Part shown: piece after piece, positions 16,797-25,448 of the stretch | Position numbering within the stretch: position 1 is the first letter of the stretch | Layout of the letters: each line of letters begins with the position of its first letter | Made by a program: the position numbers and the translations under genes | Notes under the pieces: model-generated | Seen by the model: the letters and a program-made list of their open reading frames with translations, nothing else | Database searches by the model: none | What the model was told of the DNA's origin: nothing | Assembly: GCF_009177095.1 (NCBI RefSeq) | Contig: NZ_AP021861.1 | Location: 1 to 64,000, forward strand | Origin: Lacipirellula parvula | GTDB lineage: Bacteria; Planctomycetota; Planctomycetia; Pirellulales; Lacipirellulaceae | Length of the DNA stretch: 64,000 bases | Direction of reading: 5' to 3'

Positions 16797-16830
16797 TGGG
16801 GGACCGGGGGGATGAACCCCCCGGCTCGCT
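16743..16830. repeat. two palindromes at the 5' end of a hypothetical gene
   Basis: AAGCGAGCCGGGGCGTCTCG... at 16743-16773 (RAYT-flanking family, inside the coding 5' end) and ACCGGGGGGATGAACC...GGCTCGCT at 16803-16830 just upstream of the TTG start, in opposite orientations. Confidence 0.8.
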
Positions 16831-16845
16831 GCTTGGAGGTGAGGG

Positions 16846-17712
16846 TTACTTTGTTTTGGGTTTGAGGTGTTCTTCTAGGAACGCGATCGAGCGTTCGATC
16901 GCTTTGCGGTCGACGGCGGCGGCGGTGTGGCCGAGGTAGGGAACGACGTAGAGATCGCTCGCGATGCCGGCGGCCTTCAGCGCGACTTGCATATTCTCGG
17001 GGCTGGCGATCGGCACGAGCTGGTCATCCTCGCCGTGATAGAAAAACATTGGCGGGTCGTCGGGGGTGACGAACGCCGCGGGCGAGGCGAGGCGGTACTG
17101 CTCGGGGCACTGGGCCCGCGAGCCGCCGAGGAAAAACGCGAGGCCTTCGACGTCGGCCGGCAGCGGACGCAAGTCGCAAGGTGCTCCGCCGCAGGCGACG
17201 CATTGGATGCGCGTGCTGGGAACGCTCTTGGGATCGGTGACCCCTTCAAGGCCGTCTTTGTCGTCGGTCGTCCCGAGGAGCGACACGAGGTGGGCACCGG
17301 CCGAGTAGCCGAAGCCGCCGATGTGGTCGGGATCAATTTTCAGTTGCTTGGCGTTGGTACGCATCCAACGGATCGCTTCTTTGCAATCGAGAATCTGCGC
17401 GGGGAATTTGTGAGCGGGCGCCAGGCGGTAGCTGATCGCGATCGCGGTGAAGCCATGCTGAGCGAGCATTTGGGCGGCGCCAGAAATATCGCCGCGGGCG
17501 CCCATCCGCCACGCCCCGCCGTGGACCACCAGCACGCCCGGGAATGGCCCTTCGCCTTCGGGAATGTACAGGTCGGCCTTCAACGGGCCCGATTCGCGCT
17601 CGGCGTAGATTTCGCCGTACTTCGCTTTGAATTCGCCGGAAAACGCCTGCTGTCCAGCGGCCAGCAGGCTGGCGGCCGCGAGTGCGAGGCCCAGTATTCG
17701 TCGTCCCGTCAC
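16846..17712 (-). CDS. secreted alpha/beta hydrolase (carboxylesterase type)
   Basis: An esterase-like alpha/beta hydrolase, probably exported. A GTG at 17712 starts a good signal peptide (VTGRRILGLALAAASLLAAGQQAFSG); longer in-frame starts run into the leader of the divergent ribBA and were rejected. The hydrolase core shows VLVVHGGAWRMG (oxyanion HGG), the nucleophile elbow GGFGYSAGAHL (GxSxG), FFYHGEDDQLVPI with the acid Asp, and the catalytic His in YLGHTAAAV. This arrangement matches the BD-FAE/hormone-sensitive-lipase-like esterases common in planctomycetes for sugar-ester cleavage. Length is about 288 residues. Substrate unknown. Divergent from ribBA, separated by about 160 bases. Confidence 0.87.
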   Translation of the reverse strand: MTGRRILGLALAAASLLAAGQQAFSGEFKAKYGEIYAERESGPLKADLYIPEGEGPFPGVLVVHGGAWRMGARGDISGAAQMLAQHGFTAIAISYRLAPAHKFPAQILDCKEAIRWMRTNAKQLKIDPDHIGGFGYSAGAHLVSLLGTTDDKDGLEGVTDPKSVPSTRIQCVACGGAPCDLRPLPADVEGLAFFLGGSRAQCPEQYRLASPAAFVTPDDPPMFFYHGEDDQLVPIASPENMQVALKAAGIASDLYVVPYLGHTAAAVDRKAIERSIAFLEEHLKPKTK

Positions 17713-17872
17713 GCCCAAGGCTCCTGTCGAATGGAGGTCGAGTTCTGTAGCCTCTATAATATCCCCTGAACCGCAGAAAAGCGGCAATGGCAGAAGGCTG
17801 ATAGCTGAGGGCCGACAGCCCTGCCCGCTCGCCTGCCGACAAACGCTCGCCTTCCAGCCCCAGGCCCCCACC

Positions 17873-19078
17873 TTGAGTCATCAATTTTCCAGCATTGAGT
17901 CCGCCGTCGAAGCGATCCGCCAGGGACGCGTCATTATCGTTGCCGACGATGAAGACCGCGAAAACGAGGGCGACTTCGTTTGCGCCGCCGAGAAGGTGAC
18001 GCCCGAAATCGTCAACTTCATGATTACCTACGGCCGCGGGCAGCTCTGCATGCCGATTTTGCCCGACGTAAGCGAGCGGCTGGAACTTGGCGCCATGGTC
18101 GAGTCGAACAACAGCCCCCTCGGGACGAACTACACGGTGCCGGTGGATCACCGCACGAGCAAGACGGGGATTACCGCCGGCGAGCGGTCGACGACAATTC
18201 GTGCGTTGTGCGATCCGACGAGCGTGCCGGCCGACTTCATTCGGCCAGGACACTTGTTTCCGCTCGTCGCGAAAGAGGGGGGCGTGCTACGTCGCGCGGG
18301 GCACACTGAAGCGGCCGTCGACCTGACCCGCATGGCGGGCCTTACCCCCGCGGGCGTGCTGTGCGAGATTCTCGACGACGACGGCGACCGGGCCACGCGG
18401 CCGAAGTTGCAAGAGCTGGCGAAGAAGTTCGACCTGCCGGTGATTTCAATCGAGCAGTTGATCGCCCACCGCCGACTGAGCGAGAAGCTGGTCTACCGCA
18501 CGGCCGAGGCGAAGCTGCCGACGAAGTACGGCAACGGCAAGATTATCTCCTACGGCGTGAAGTATGAGTCACAGGAACCGGTGGTCTACGTGATCGGCGA
18601 CCCGTCGTCGGTCGCGGCGCCGCTCGTGCGGCTGCATTCGTCATGCTTCACGGGCGACTTGCTGGAGTCGCTCCGCTGCGACTGCGGCGATCAACTCCAC
18701 ATGGCGCTCGACATGATCGGACGCGAAGGCGCCGGCGTGCTCGTCTACCTGCCGCAAGAAGGCCGCGGCATCGGGCTGGTGGAAAAGATCAAAGCCTACG
18801 CGCTGCAAGACCAAGGAATGGACACGGTCGAGGCGAACATCGCCCTCGGCTACATGGCCGACCCGCGCGATTACGGTGTGGGGATTCAGCTGCTGAAGGA
18901 CCTCGGGCTGCGGAAGGTGCGGCTGCTGACGAACAACCCGAAGAAGACCGACGCGTTTATTTACGGTGGGTTCGATTTGGAGGTGATCGATCAGGTGCCG
19001 ATCGTGGGGCCGATTCACGAACACAACGCGGCGTACATGGCGACGAAGCGGGAGAAGATGGGGCACAAGTTGCCATAG
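17873..19078 (+). CDS. ribBA: bifunctional 3,4-dihydroxy-2-butanone-4-phosphate synthase / GTP cyclohydrolase II
   Basis: Makes both early precursors of riboflavin. The N-terminal RibB domain (about 1-200) has [18 protein letters not shown] (metal and substrate acidic residues), [22 protein letters not shown] and [27 protein letters not shown]. The C-terminal RibA domain (from about 210) has [19 protein letters not shown] (zinc cysteines), [15 protein letters not shown] and [10 protein letters not shown]. The TTG at 17873 gives 401 residues, the usual RibBA length, and begins [14 protein letters not shown]; the longer in-frame start at 17627 lies within the divergent hydrolase gene and was rejected. 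No FMN riboswitch was recognised in the short leader, and no other rib genes are nearby. Confidence 0.96.
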   Translation: MSHQFSSIESAVEAIRQGRVIIVADDEDRENEGDFVCAAEKVTPEIVNFMITYGRGQLCMPILPDVSERLELGAMVESNNSPLGTNYTVPVDHRTSKTGITAGERSTTIRALCDPTSVPADFIRPGHLFPLVAKEGGVLRRAGHTEAAVDLTRMAGLTPAGVLCEILDDDGDRATRPKLQELAKKFDLPVISIEQLIAHRRLSEKLVYRTAEAKLPTKYGNGKIISYGVKYESQEPVVYVIGDPSSVAAPLVRLHSSCFTGDLLESLRCDCGDQLHMALDMIGREGAGVLVYLPQEGRGIGLVEKIKAYALQDQGMDTVEANIALGYMADPRDYGVGIQLLKDLGLRKVRLLTNNPKKTDAFIYGGFDLEVIDQVPIVGPIHEHNAAYMATKREKMGHKLP

Positions 19079-19092
19079 GGTAGTTCGGAAAG

Positions 19093-19170
19093 ACCGGGGG
19101 CGAGGACGCCCCGGCTCACTGGAGGGAGTCGATCCTTTACTAGCGAGCCGGGTCGTCTCGACCCCGGCGT
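19093..19170. repeat. REP pair left of the RAYT gene
   Basis: Two hairpins in opposite orientation: ACCGGGGGCGAGGACGCCCC then GGCTCACT (19093-19120), and AGCGAGCCGGGTCGTCTCGA then CCCCGGCGT (19142-19170). The pair ends 22 bases before the transposase start. Confidence 0.88.
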
Positions 19171-19191
19171 GCGTCTCCGAAGGCGATCGCC

Positions 19192-19707
19192 ATGTCACTC
19201 CCTCGACAGGCCCTCGATCCTTCGCGTACGCCGTGGCACATCACTTGGGGCACCTACGGAACTCGCCTCCACGGCAGCGTACGGCCAACAGTCGAACGCG
19301 AGCACAACAAACGGGGGGAAGCGTTTGTTCCCGCCAATGCTCAGCGCGAACAAGCGATTCGCAAGATTCTCAACTTTCCGCCGGTCGTTTTTACTGGTGT
19401 GCAGCGAGAGTTTATCGAGGCTGCTTTACCGGCCGTTTGTGAACGCGGCGGTTGGACCTATCGCATCGCGGCTGCGGCGGGTGACCATGTTCACATCTTG
19501 TGCGATATAGTTCCCGCGATTCACGGCGAGAAGGTGCGACGGTTATTGAAGCGGTGGCTAGGCGAGGCGCTTTCAACGGAGTGGCCGTTGCCCGCAAAGG
19601 CGACTTGGTGGGCGGAGGAGGGATCGAATCTTGCGGTGAAGGATGAGGCGTATTTGAATAATGTTTATCGTTACATTGCTAAGCAGCGGGCGACGGTTGT
19701 GAAGTAA
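19192..19707 (+). CDS. REP-associated tyrosine transposase (RAYT), IS200-like
   Basis: A 171-residue single-domain Y1 transposase of the IS200/IS605-like HUH superfamily. It begins with the typical PWHITWGTYGTRL strand. The HUH metal motif GDHVHIL lies at 98-103 (His 99 and 101) and the likely nucleophile tyrosine in NNVYRYIAKQ (Tyr 161, with Tyr 159 adjacent). There is no TnpB and there are no IS ends; instead, paired palindromes of one family flank it on both sides (19093-19170 and 19717-19790). This is the arrangement described for RAYTs, which act on REP sequences and are kept as single-copy chromosomal genes. The ORF is intact. Its DNA target would be the flanking family; that is inference. 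Confidence 0.93.
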   Translation: MSLPRQALDPSRTPWHITWGTYGTRLHGSVRPTVEREHNKRGEAFVPANAQREQAIRKILNFPPVVFTGVQREFIEAALPAVCERGGWTYRIAAAAGDHVHILCDIVPAIHGEKVRRLLKRWLGEALSTEWPLPAKATWWAEEGSNLAVKDEAYLNNVYRYIAKQRATVVK

Positions 19708-19716
19708 GTTGACGCG

Positions 19717-19790
19717 CGGCGGGGTCGGGACGACCCGGCTCGCTTGAAGAGATAGAACACCTAGCGAGCCGGGGCGTCCCCGCCCCCGGC
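19717..19790. repeat. REP pair right of the RAYT gene
   Basis: CGGCGGGGTCGGGACGACCC then GGCTCGCTT (19717-19745), and AGCGAGCCGGGGCGTCCCCG then CCCCCGGC (19763-19790). Same order and orientation as the left pair, so the two-REP unit is directly repeated around the transposase gene. Confidence 0.88.
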
Positions 19791-19806
19791 GCAACCTCAG
19801 ATAAAC

Positions 19807-20241
19807 ATGCCTTACCGTTTCCACGCGAATATCTTCGCTCTGCCATTACACGCCGTCGCAGGCGAGCGGTTTGCGTTGCGTGGAGTCGACGTGCAGTCGT
19901 TGCGCGCGAGTGCGTTCGACGCCTTTCTGCCAATGACGTTTGAAGAAGCGTACGCTGCCCTCGCGAAGTTGCCGCGGGTTGATATCGAGCCCGATGGGTT
20001 CTTCGTCATTTCGGGGGAAGTGAACGGGCAGCGCTGGCAGCTCAACGGGCATCTGTTCGACTTCGGCGATCGCTTGCACCGCGTTGAGCTGCATGGCGAC
20101 TGCCCCGCTGAGTCGCTTGATGCGATTCTGACTTGCATCGGCTGGCCGGCGACGCCGCTCGTGTTTGAGCTGGTGCGCGAGGGGGTGGCGCTCGACGAAG
20201 CGAACTTTCGCTGGTTCGCCGCGGCGGCGGCTACCAGCTGA
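19807..20241 (+). CDS. hypothetical protein
   Basis: A 144-residue protein with no family I recognise. It has no signal peptide or membrane helix; the sequence alternates strands and helices (FANIFALPLH-like start, SGEVNGQRWQLNGHLFDFGDRLHRVELHG, then DAILTCIGWPATPLVFELVREG). ATG at 19807 is the only sensible start; it sits just after the right-hand palindromes of the RAYT locus. The 3' end overlaps the convergent gene at 20231 by 11 bases. Codon use looks like that of neighbours, so a real gene is likely. Confidence 0.65.
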   Translation: MPYRFHANIFALPLHAVAGERFALRGVDVQSLRASAFDAFLPMTFEEAYAALAKLPRVDIEPDGFFVISGEVNGQRWQLNGHLFDFGDRLHRVELHGDCPAESLDAILTCIGWPATPLVFELVREGVALDEANFRWFAAAAATS

Positions 20242-21352
20242 TGCCGACGCTCGGCGTGACGCCGGCGAGGCTCACTCGTTGGATTTGCGGGACGTCCCAC
20301 GTTTGGATTTCGAACGCGCACCGTACGAACAGGTCGGCGCGGGGGAGCTTGCGGCGGTACTCAAGGCCGACTGCCGCTTCGCCGACGGTGAAGCTGGCGT
20401 CGCGCCCTGTGCGCCAGTAGGAGGCATCGGCTTGCTGTTCGCCGACGAGATAGGCGAAGCGACCAGATCCAAACACCGACCACTGGTGAGTCGGAGAATT
20501 GTTGATGCGGTGCGATCCTTCCAGCAATAGTCCCAAACCCCCGCCGCGCGTGCGAATCTTGTCCGCATCTTCTACGGTGACCACGTTCTGAGTGTAGGTG
20601 GGGTTGTAGTAAGAGTAGCCCGTGTAGTCGTCGATAATATAGTTGTAATTGTAACTGTATGTTGTGTACTGGTAGGCGTACTCGTTGCGGACGGTGAGTT
20701 GAGCGGCCGTCAGACTAGCTCCGACTCGCAAGTACCCTCCCTCGAATTCCATGTGCTTGTAGAAGTCGAGATCAAACTTTCCGCCGCGAAAAATGAGTTT
20801 GTTCTCTGTGAGGTTGGTGGGGTAATAGTAGTACGAGAAGTTCTGCGTCATGAGCGGCGAGCCTTCGACGTCGACGGCGTTGTCGAAACCCCAGCCGCGC
20901 GCTTGAACGCCGAGTCCGTTGGCGTTTTGCCAAGCAAGCGAGAGTCGCGGTCCGAACACCGGGTTCTCTTTGGGCGTCGTCACGACGCGCGAGTCGAGAT
21001 ATGGCAGCAGGATGGGGAAATCGACGAGCACCGCCCAGCGACGGCATTGGAGGCGATTGGGTTCGATGAGCGCTGCTAGGCCGATTTCGTCGCCGCAGTC
21101 GACGGCGTCGGTGCATTCGAGCGCAGGGTCGGCGTTTGAGTCGTCGCTGAATTCTTCGTTGGCGGGAACTTCTTCGGCCCACTGCGCTGCTTGCAGGAAC
21201 GGATCGACCGTTTTCGATTCTTCGGCCGCCGCGGGGAGCGCGCAGCAGAGCATCAGCCAGCAAATGGCGGCGACAAAGCGAGCGAGGTGCGTCGAGACAT
21301 GCTGCATGGGGACGATCGCGACGACTGGGCGGCGAATGTCAAAAGTGGCCAT
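20231..21352 (-). CDS. secreted, outer-membrane-like beta protein
   Basis: A protein of about 373 residues. It carries an N-terminal signal peptide (LARFVAAICWLMLCCALPAAAEES); the ATG at 21307 is an equally good start that gives a shorter n-region. After an acidic linker (about 45-90), the body consists of alternating, aromatic-rich strands (SYYYYPTNL, YAYQYTTYSYNYNYIIDDYTGYSYY, GEAAVGLEYRRKLPRADLFVRCAFEIQ) and ends PSVGISW, so an outer-membrane beta-barrel or surface protein is plausible. It resembles planctomycete proteins of unknown role with this build; no enzyme motif is visible. The frame stays open upstream into the antisense of the mutase gene, which is a shadow and not part of this gene. 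Confidence 0.75.
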   Translation of the reverse strand: MATFDIRRPVVAIVPMQHVSTHLARFVAAICWLMLCCALPAAAEESKTVDPFLQAAQWAEEVPANEEFSDDSNADPALECTDAVDCGDEIGLAALIEPNRLQCRRWAVLVDFPILLPYLDSRVVTTPKENPVFGPRLSLAWQNANGLGVQARGWGFDNAVDVEGSPLMTQNFSYYYYPTNLTENKLIFRGGKFDLDFYKHMEFEGGYLRVGASLTAAQLTVRNEYAYQYTTYSYNYNYIIDDYTGYSYYNPTYTQNVVTVEDADKIRTRGGGLGLLLEGSHRINNSPTHQWSVFGSGRFAYLVGEQQADASYWRTGRDASFTVGEAAVGLEYRRKLPRADLFVRCAFEIQTWDVPQIQRVSLAGVTPSVGISW

Positions 21353-21430
21353 CGAAGTCACTTTTGTAAGCGATCGGCGATTTGCCGCAAACCCCAATGC
21401 GCGCAGCGGCTTGCTAGCACTCAAGTCGAT

Positions 21431-21523
21431 CTGTGGGAGGCGTCTCCGACGCCGATGAAGCGTAGAGGGAGAGCCGACATGGAAGTGGTGAGCGGAATCG
21501 GCGTCGGAGACGCCTCCCATAAA
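21431..21523. repeat. inverted pair of GGAG-type palindromes
   Basis: CTGTGGGAGGCGTCTCCGAC and, inverted, GTCGGAGACGCCTCCCATAA, about 45 bases apart, between glf and the outer-membrane-like gene. Confidence 0.85.
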
Positions 21524-21524
21524 C

Positions 21525-22652
21525 CTACGCTGCCTTAGCGATCGGCAGCGATCGCCCCAATTCCCGCTCAGCGGCGGCGAGGGCCTGGATGATCGTTTGA
21601 TCCATATCGAAGTATCGATAAGAGCCGAGCCGACCGCCGATGATGGTCGAGGTTTCGTCTGCCAAGCGACGATAGCGCTGGTAGATTTGCACGCTCCGCC
21701 AATCGCGGACGGGGTACGACGCCTCGCGCCCCTGCTGGTAGGCCTGCGGATACTCGTAGGTGACGACGGTCCGCTCGCTCTCGCGCATCGCGAAATGCTT
21801 GTGCTCGATGACGCGAGTATAGGGGATGTTGACGTCGGCGTAGTTGACGACCGCGGCGCCTTGGAAGTCCCCGGTCGCGCGGGTCGTTTGGAAACGCAGC
21901 GAGCGGTATTCGAGTTCGCCGAAGCGATAGTCGAAAAACTCGTCGATCTTGCCGGTGAAGACGACGGACGTTGCGGCAGCTTCGAGTTCTTGACGATTGC
22001 CGAAGAAGTCGACGTTCGTTTGGACCTTGATATTCGGGTGGTCGAGCATGTTCTCGAACAGCCGGGCGTAACCGTCGACGGGGATGCCTTGGTACTCGTC
22101 TTCGAAGAAGCTGTCGTCCCAAGTGAGGCGGACGAGCGGCCGTTTGATTGCCGAGGCGGGAAGTTCGCTCGGATCGCGGCCCCATAGCTTGGTCGTGTAA
22201 CCTTGGAAGAAGCGCTCGTACAGTTCGCGGCCGACTTCGCCGACGATCCAGGTTTCAAAACTGTCGTGCGAGCCAGATTGTTGGACGGTTTCGAGCCGGC
22301 GGCGGGCTTCAAGCGGAGTGGTGACGCCCCAGACTTGCTGCAGCGTCGCGAGATTGATGGGGAACGAGTAGAGCTGGTTCCCTTGCCGAACGACGCCGCG
22401 ATGGCGGTAGCGGTTGAACTCGGCGAAGCGATTGACGAAGTCCCAAACCTGCGCGTCGCGGGTGTGGAAAATGTGGGGGCCGTAGCGGTGGACTTCGACG
22501 CCGTCGACCGGTTCGCTGAAGCAGTTGCCGGCGATGTGGGGGCGGCGGTCGACGACCAAGGCGCGGCGACCCGCTTCGGCGACGGTGCGGGCAAAGACGC
22601 TGCCGTACATGCCGGCGCCGACGATTAAGTAATCAAAACCAGCCTTCATCAC
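21525..22652 (-). CDS. glf: UDP-galactopyranose mutase
   Basis: FAD-dependent interconversion of UDP-galactopyranose and UDP-galactofuranose for cell-surface glycans. The 375-residue protein has the N-terminal dinucleotide-binding motif YLIVGAGMYGSVFA, then HIAGNCFSEPVDGVEVHRYG and the conserved GPHIFHT, SFPINLATL, FFQGYTTKLWG, RLTWDDSFFEDEYQGIPVDGY and IIGGRLGSYRYFDMDQTI blocks of bacterial Glf. Length is normal. Either of two adjacent ATGs (22652 or 22649) may be the start. A glycosyltransferase gene lies divergently 600 bases away, which fits a polysaccharide role, though no larger cluster is present. Between this gene and the next leftward one lies an inverted palindrome pair. Confidence 0.96.
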   Translation of the reverse strand: MMKAGFDYLIVGAGMYGSVFARTVAEAGRRALVVDRRPHIAGNCFSEPVDGVEVHRYGPHIFHTRDAQVWDFVNRFAEFNRYRHRGVVRQGNQLYSFPINLATLQQVWGVTTPLEARRRLETVQQSGSHDSFETWIVGEVGRELYERFFQGYTTKLWGRDPSELPASAIKRPLVRLTWDDSFFEDEYQGIPVDGYARLFENMLDHPNIKVQTNVDFFGNRQELEAAATSVVFTGKIDEFFDYRFGELEYRSLRFQTTRATGDFQGAAVVNYADVNIPYTRVIEHKHFAMRESERTVVTYEYPQAYQQGREASYPVRDWRSVQIYQRYRRLADETSTIIGGRLGSYRYFDMDQTIIQALAAAERELGRSLPIAKAA

Positions 22653-23244
22653 TGCACTTCACGCGGTCGCGGGGCTCGCAGATTGCGGCCGGCAGAGTCA
22701 GGCCGGCACGAGGGGGCGGAACTTATAGCAACGGGCCACGATTCGGAGAAGTCGATTCGGCGAGTGCTAGCGAGACAAGTGCGGGGTTGGGACGGCCTAA
22801 GAGTTTGTCGCGAAACGAGTGGCACACGCTCTGCCTAATGAATGGTTTGTGGGAGGCGTCTCCGACGCCGATTCCGGTCACAACCACAAGCTGTTGTGGT
22901 CACGCAAAGCTGCTTCGGGGTCAGAGACCCCTCCCACAAAGTATTTAGATAAAGTTGCTAGCACTTCGTCCACCGGCGGAGCCGGTGGCTTTTATGGGGC
23001 GATAGCGCGGGATTGTCGATGAAAGGGCCCGTTTGTCCGAGGCGTTTTTGGCGTTGCTCGCATTGTTTCCGGACTGTTACTATCCTGCCGCCTGCTCGGG
23101 TTGCCACATGGAAGGGGCGGTCGAGCTTACCAAAATGTCACCGAACTGGGAGCGATGCGTGCCGACGACAATGTCTGCGCCCTCGCTTCCAACCACAGCG
23201 GCGATCCTTTCGTCGTCCTCGCGTTCCGGCTAAGGAAGGCCACG
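22653..23244. other. intergenic region between glf and the glycosyltransferase gene
   Basis: About 590 bases with no supported gene. It holds an inverted palindrome pair (22847-22939) and a separate short hairpin (CCACCGGCGGAGCCGGTGG, near 22977-22995). Short ORFs here lack coding character. Promoters of both divergent genes should lie here. Confidence 0.55.
22847..22939. repeat. inverted pair of GGAG-type palindromes
   Basis: TTTGTGGGAGGCGTCTCCGA and, inverted, GGGTCAGAGACCCCTCCCAC; like the pair at 5801-5893 the right member has a variant stem. Confidence 0.85.
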
Positions 23245-24411
23245 ATGCGGATCGGATTTTATTCAACGATGAGCGGCATGCCGTGGGGCGGGAGCGAAGA
23301 GCTCTGGAGCCGCGCCGCTCACCACTTGCTGCGACAAGGCCACGACGTTTGCGTCAACTACAAGCGGCGACGTAAGCAAGTCGTTAAGCAGTTGACGGCG
23401 CTGGAGGAGGCGGGCGCCGCGGTTCATCTGCGCAGCAGCGTCCGCGTCGGCCGCGCGGTGCGAAAGGTGATGAAGGCGTTGCACCTGGGGCAGTCGCCGG
23501 GGAAGGATTGGCTTAAGCAATCGCGCCCTGACTTCGTGCTGATTTCGGTTGGCTTCCACACGGATGAAACGGCGATCACGCCGACGCTGCGAGAGTTGGG
23601 AATTCCGTACGGCATCTTGGTGCAGTCGGCCAGCCCCTATCACTGGATCGAAGGGCAGCGGGTAACAGTGGAGCGCGAAGCGTATGCTGGGGCCGATCGT
23701 TGCTACTTCGTCTCGCAGCAGAATCAGGCGATCGTTGAAACGAACCTGGCGGTTGATTTGCCGGAGTCGGAGATCGTGGACAATCCATTCCAGGTGTCGC
23801 TCGACGCGGCGCCGGCGTGGCCAAGCTGCGACAAGTCGTGGAAGCTGGCCTGCGTGGCGCGGGTGCACTTTCAGTCAAAGGCCCAAGACCTGCTATTGCG
23901 GGTGATGCGGCAACCGAAGTGGCGGAGCCGACCCGTCGAAGTTCACCTCTGGGGGAGCGACGGCGGCAGCGCCCAACAAGCGAAGGAGCTGATTTCGCTT
24001 CACGGGCAGCAGAAGCAGTTCTTCGTCCATGGATTTACTGAAGGGATCGAGAAGATTTGGCGCGATCACCACGCCCTCGTGCTGCCGTCGCGGTTCGAAG
24101 GGAACGCGCTGGCGATGATCGAGGCGATGCTGTGCGGGCGGATGCCGATCGTCACCGACGTTGGCCGCGTGTCGCAGTTGGTGGACGACGGCGAGTGCGG
24201 ATTCGTGGCTCCGGCGGCGACGTTCGAGTTGATTGACGATGCGCTCGAGCGGGCGTGGCAGCGTCGGCACGAATGGCAATCGCTGGGCGCCCGAGCGGCG
24301 ACGACAATTCGTCAGCGGCACAGTTTGCAGCCGTCGGAAGACTTTGCGGAGTTGCTGCTGAGCGCCTGCTCCGGGCAGCGGAACGCGAAGCGTCGCGTGG
24401 CGGCTGCGTAG
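23245..24411 (+). CDS. glycosyltransferase, GT4-like
   Basis: A 388-residue GT-B glycosyltransferase. The ATG at 23245 is chosen because AGGAAGG lies 7-12 bases upstream and MRIGFYSTMSGMPWGGSEEL is a typical GT4 start (glycine-rich GGSE loop); an upstream in-frame ATG adds 48 unlikely residues. The C-terminal nucleotide-sugar domain has ACVARVHFQSKAQDLLL, FVHGFTEGIEKIWRDHHALV and the EX7E-type motif PSRFEGNALAMIEAMLCG. Cytoplasmic or membrane-associated; donor and acceptor are unknown. Its neighbour glf would supply UDP-Galf, so a galactan-type surface polymer is possible but not shown. Confidence 0.9.
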   Translation: MRIGFYSTMSGMPWGGSEELWSRAAHHLLRQGHDVCVNYKRRRKQVVKQLTALEEAGAAVHLRSSVRVGRAVRKVMKALHLGQSPGKDWLKQSRPDFVLISVGFHTDETAITPTLRELGIPYGILVQSASPYHWIEGQRVTVEREAYAGADRCYFVSQQNQAIVETNLAVDLPESEIVDNPFQVSLDAAPAWPSCDKSWKLACVARVHFQSKAQDLLLRVMRQPKWRSRPVEVHLWGSDGGSAQQAKELISLHGQQKQFFVHGFTEGIEKIWRDHHALVLPSRFEGNALAMIEAMLCGRMPIVTDVGRVSQLVDDGECGFVAPAATFELIDDALERAWQRRHEWQSLGARAATTIRQRHSLQPSEDFAELLLSACSGQRNAKRRVAAA

Positions 24412-24415
24412 CGGT

Positions 24416-25336
24416 TTAGTTCTCCACTTTCCACGCGAAGCCGCTGAGCTGTGCGAGCGTCAGGATGAGCGATTGCGTGCCGTCGCGGGAGTGCCCCTGC
24501 CCGGCGGCGGCGCGGTAGAGCTGCTCCGCCAGCGCGACGCCGGGGAGCGCCAGGTTCATGCGGCGCGATTCTTCGAGGACGATCGCCAGGTCTTTGAGAA
24601 AATGCTCGACGAAGAAGCCGGGGGCGAAGTCGCCGCGGATGATCCGCGGGCCGAGGTTCGAGAGGGCCCAACTGCCGGCGGCGCCGGAGGCGACTGATTC
24701 GAGGGCACGGTTCAAGTCGAGTCCCGCGCGGTGAGCGTAGAGCAACGCTTCGCAGATGCTCATCATGCCGCCGGCGACGAGCGTTTGGTTCATCATCTTC
24801 GTGTGCTGACCGGCGCCGGGGCCGCCTTGCAAGATCCACGTCTTGCCCATCGCTTGCCAGCAAGGTTCGAGCGCGTCGACCGCTTCCTTGTCGCCGCCGA
24901 TCATGATCGAGAGCGTGCCGTTGCGGGCGCCGACGTCGCCGCCGGAGACGGGGGCGTCGATCGACGTGACGCCGCGCTCGCTGGCCACGGCGGCAATCCG
25001 CTCGGCAAGTGACGGTTTGCTGGTGGTCATGTCGACCAGGATGGCGCCTTCTCGGCAACCGGCGAGCACGCCCTCCGGCCCGAGGATCACCTCGTGAACG
25101 TCGTGCGGATGGCCGACCATCGTGAAAATAACGCCGGCGTCGGCGGCCGCCTCTCGCGGGGTGGCGGCGAACTTGGCTCCGCGAGCGACGAGGGCGTCGG
25201 TCTTGGCGCGGCTGCGGTTTTGCACCGTCGCCGCGAAGCCAGCGTCCATCAGCCGGCCGCACATGCTGGAGCCCATGACGCCGGTGCCGATCCAGGCGAT
25301 GCGAGTCGAGGCGGGATCGATGGCGGGGCGCGGCAT
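24416..25336 (-). CDS. NAD(P)-dependent beta-hydroxyacid dehydrogenase (3-hydroxyisobutyrate dehydrogenase family)
   Basis: A 306-residue oxidoreductase of the 3-hydroxyisobutyrate / tartronate-semialdehyde reductase family. It shows the Rossmann motif [17 protein letters not shown] (GxGxMG at about 17-22), the substrate motif [19 protein letters not shown] near 120, and the catalytic Lys in [19 protein letters not shown] (Lys about 174). The C-terminal helical domain is complete. The family reduces or oxidises 3-hydroxy acids; the specific substrate (3-hydroxyisobutyrate, tartronate semialdehyde, other) cannot be fixed by eye. It is convergent with the glycosyltransferase gene, with only a few bases between stops. 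Confidence 0.9.
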   Translation of the reverse strand: MPRPAIDPASTRIAWIGTGVMGSSMCGRLMDAGFAATVQNRSRAKTDALVARGAKFAATPREAAADAGVIFTMVGHPHDVHEVILGPEGVLAGCREGAILVDMTTSKPSLAERIAAVASERGVTSIDAPVSGGDVGARNGTLSIMIGGDKEAVDALEPCWQAMGKTWILQGGPGAGQHTKMMNQTLVAGGMMSICEALLYAHRAGLDLNRALESVASGAAGSWALSNLGPRIIRGDFAPGFFVEHFLKDLAIVLEESRRMNLALPGVALAEQLYRAAAGQGHSRDGTQSLILTLAQLSGFAWKVEN

Positions 25337-25421
25337 GGCGAGGTCTCCTGAGTGGGTGAAGCTCAGGTGACCTTACCATGGCGGGGGGAGCGCTGCCACG
25401 CACGCGTCGACTCACGTATTC

Positions 25422-25448
25422 CTAGCCCCGGGCGGAGCCCGGGGCTAG
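25422..25448. repeat. palindrome, CTAG-CCCCGGG family
   Basis: CTAGCCCCGGGCGGAGCCCG then GGGCTAG; CTAG at both ends. Its right end supplies the TAG stop of the response regulator (25445-25447). Confidence 0.85.

Noticed and set aside
17627-17872. N-terminal extension of RibBA by 82 codons
   Set aside because: It overlaps the 5' part of the divergent hydrolase gene and lies outside the family; the TTG at 17873 gives normal RibBA length.
17713-17872. FMN riboswitch in front of ribBA
   Set aside because: The leader is only about 160 bases shared with a divergent gene, and the conserved RFN blocks were not found.
19192-19707. Complete IS200/IS605 insertion sequence
   Set aside because: There is no TnpB and there are no single IS ends; the flanks are REP pairs, so the gene is a RAYT.
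21353-22594. Open frame joining the mutase region to the outer-membrane-like gene
   Set aside because: This stretch is antisense-frame shadow of glf plus an intergenic palindrome pair; the downstream protein has its own signal peptide.
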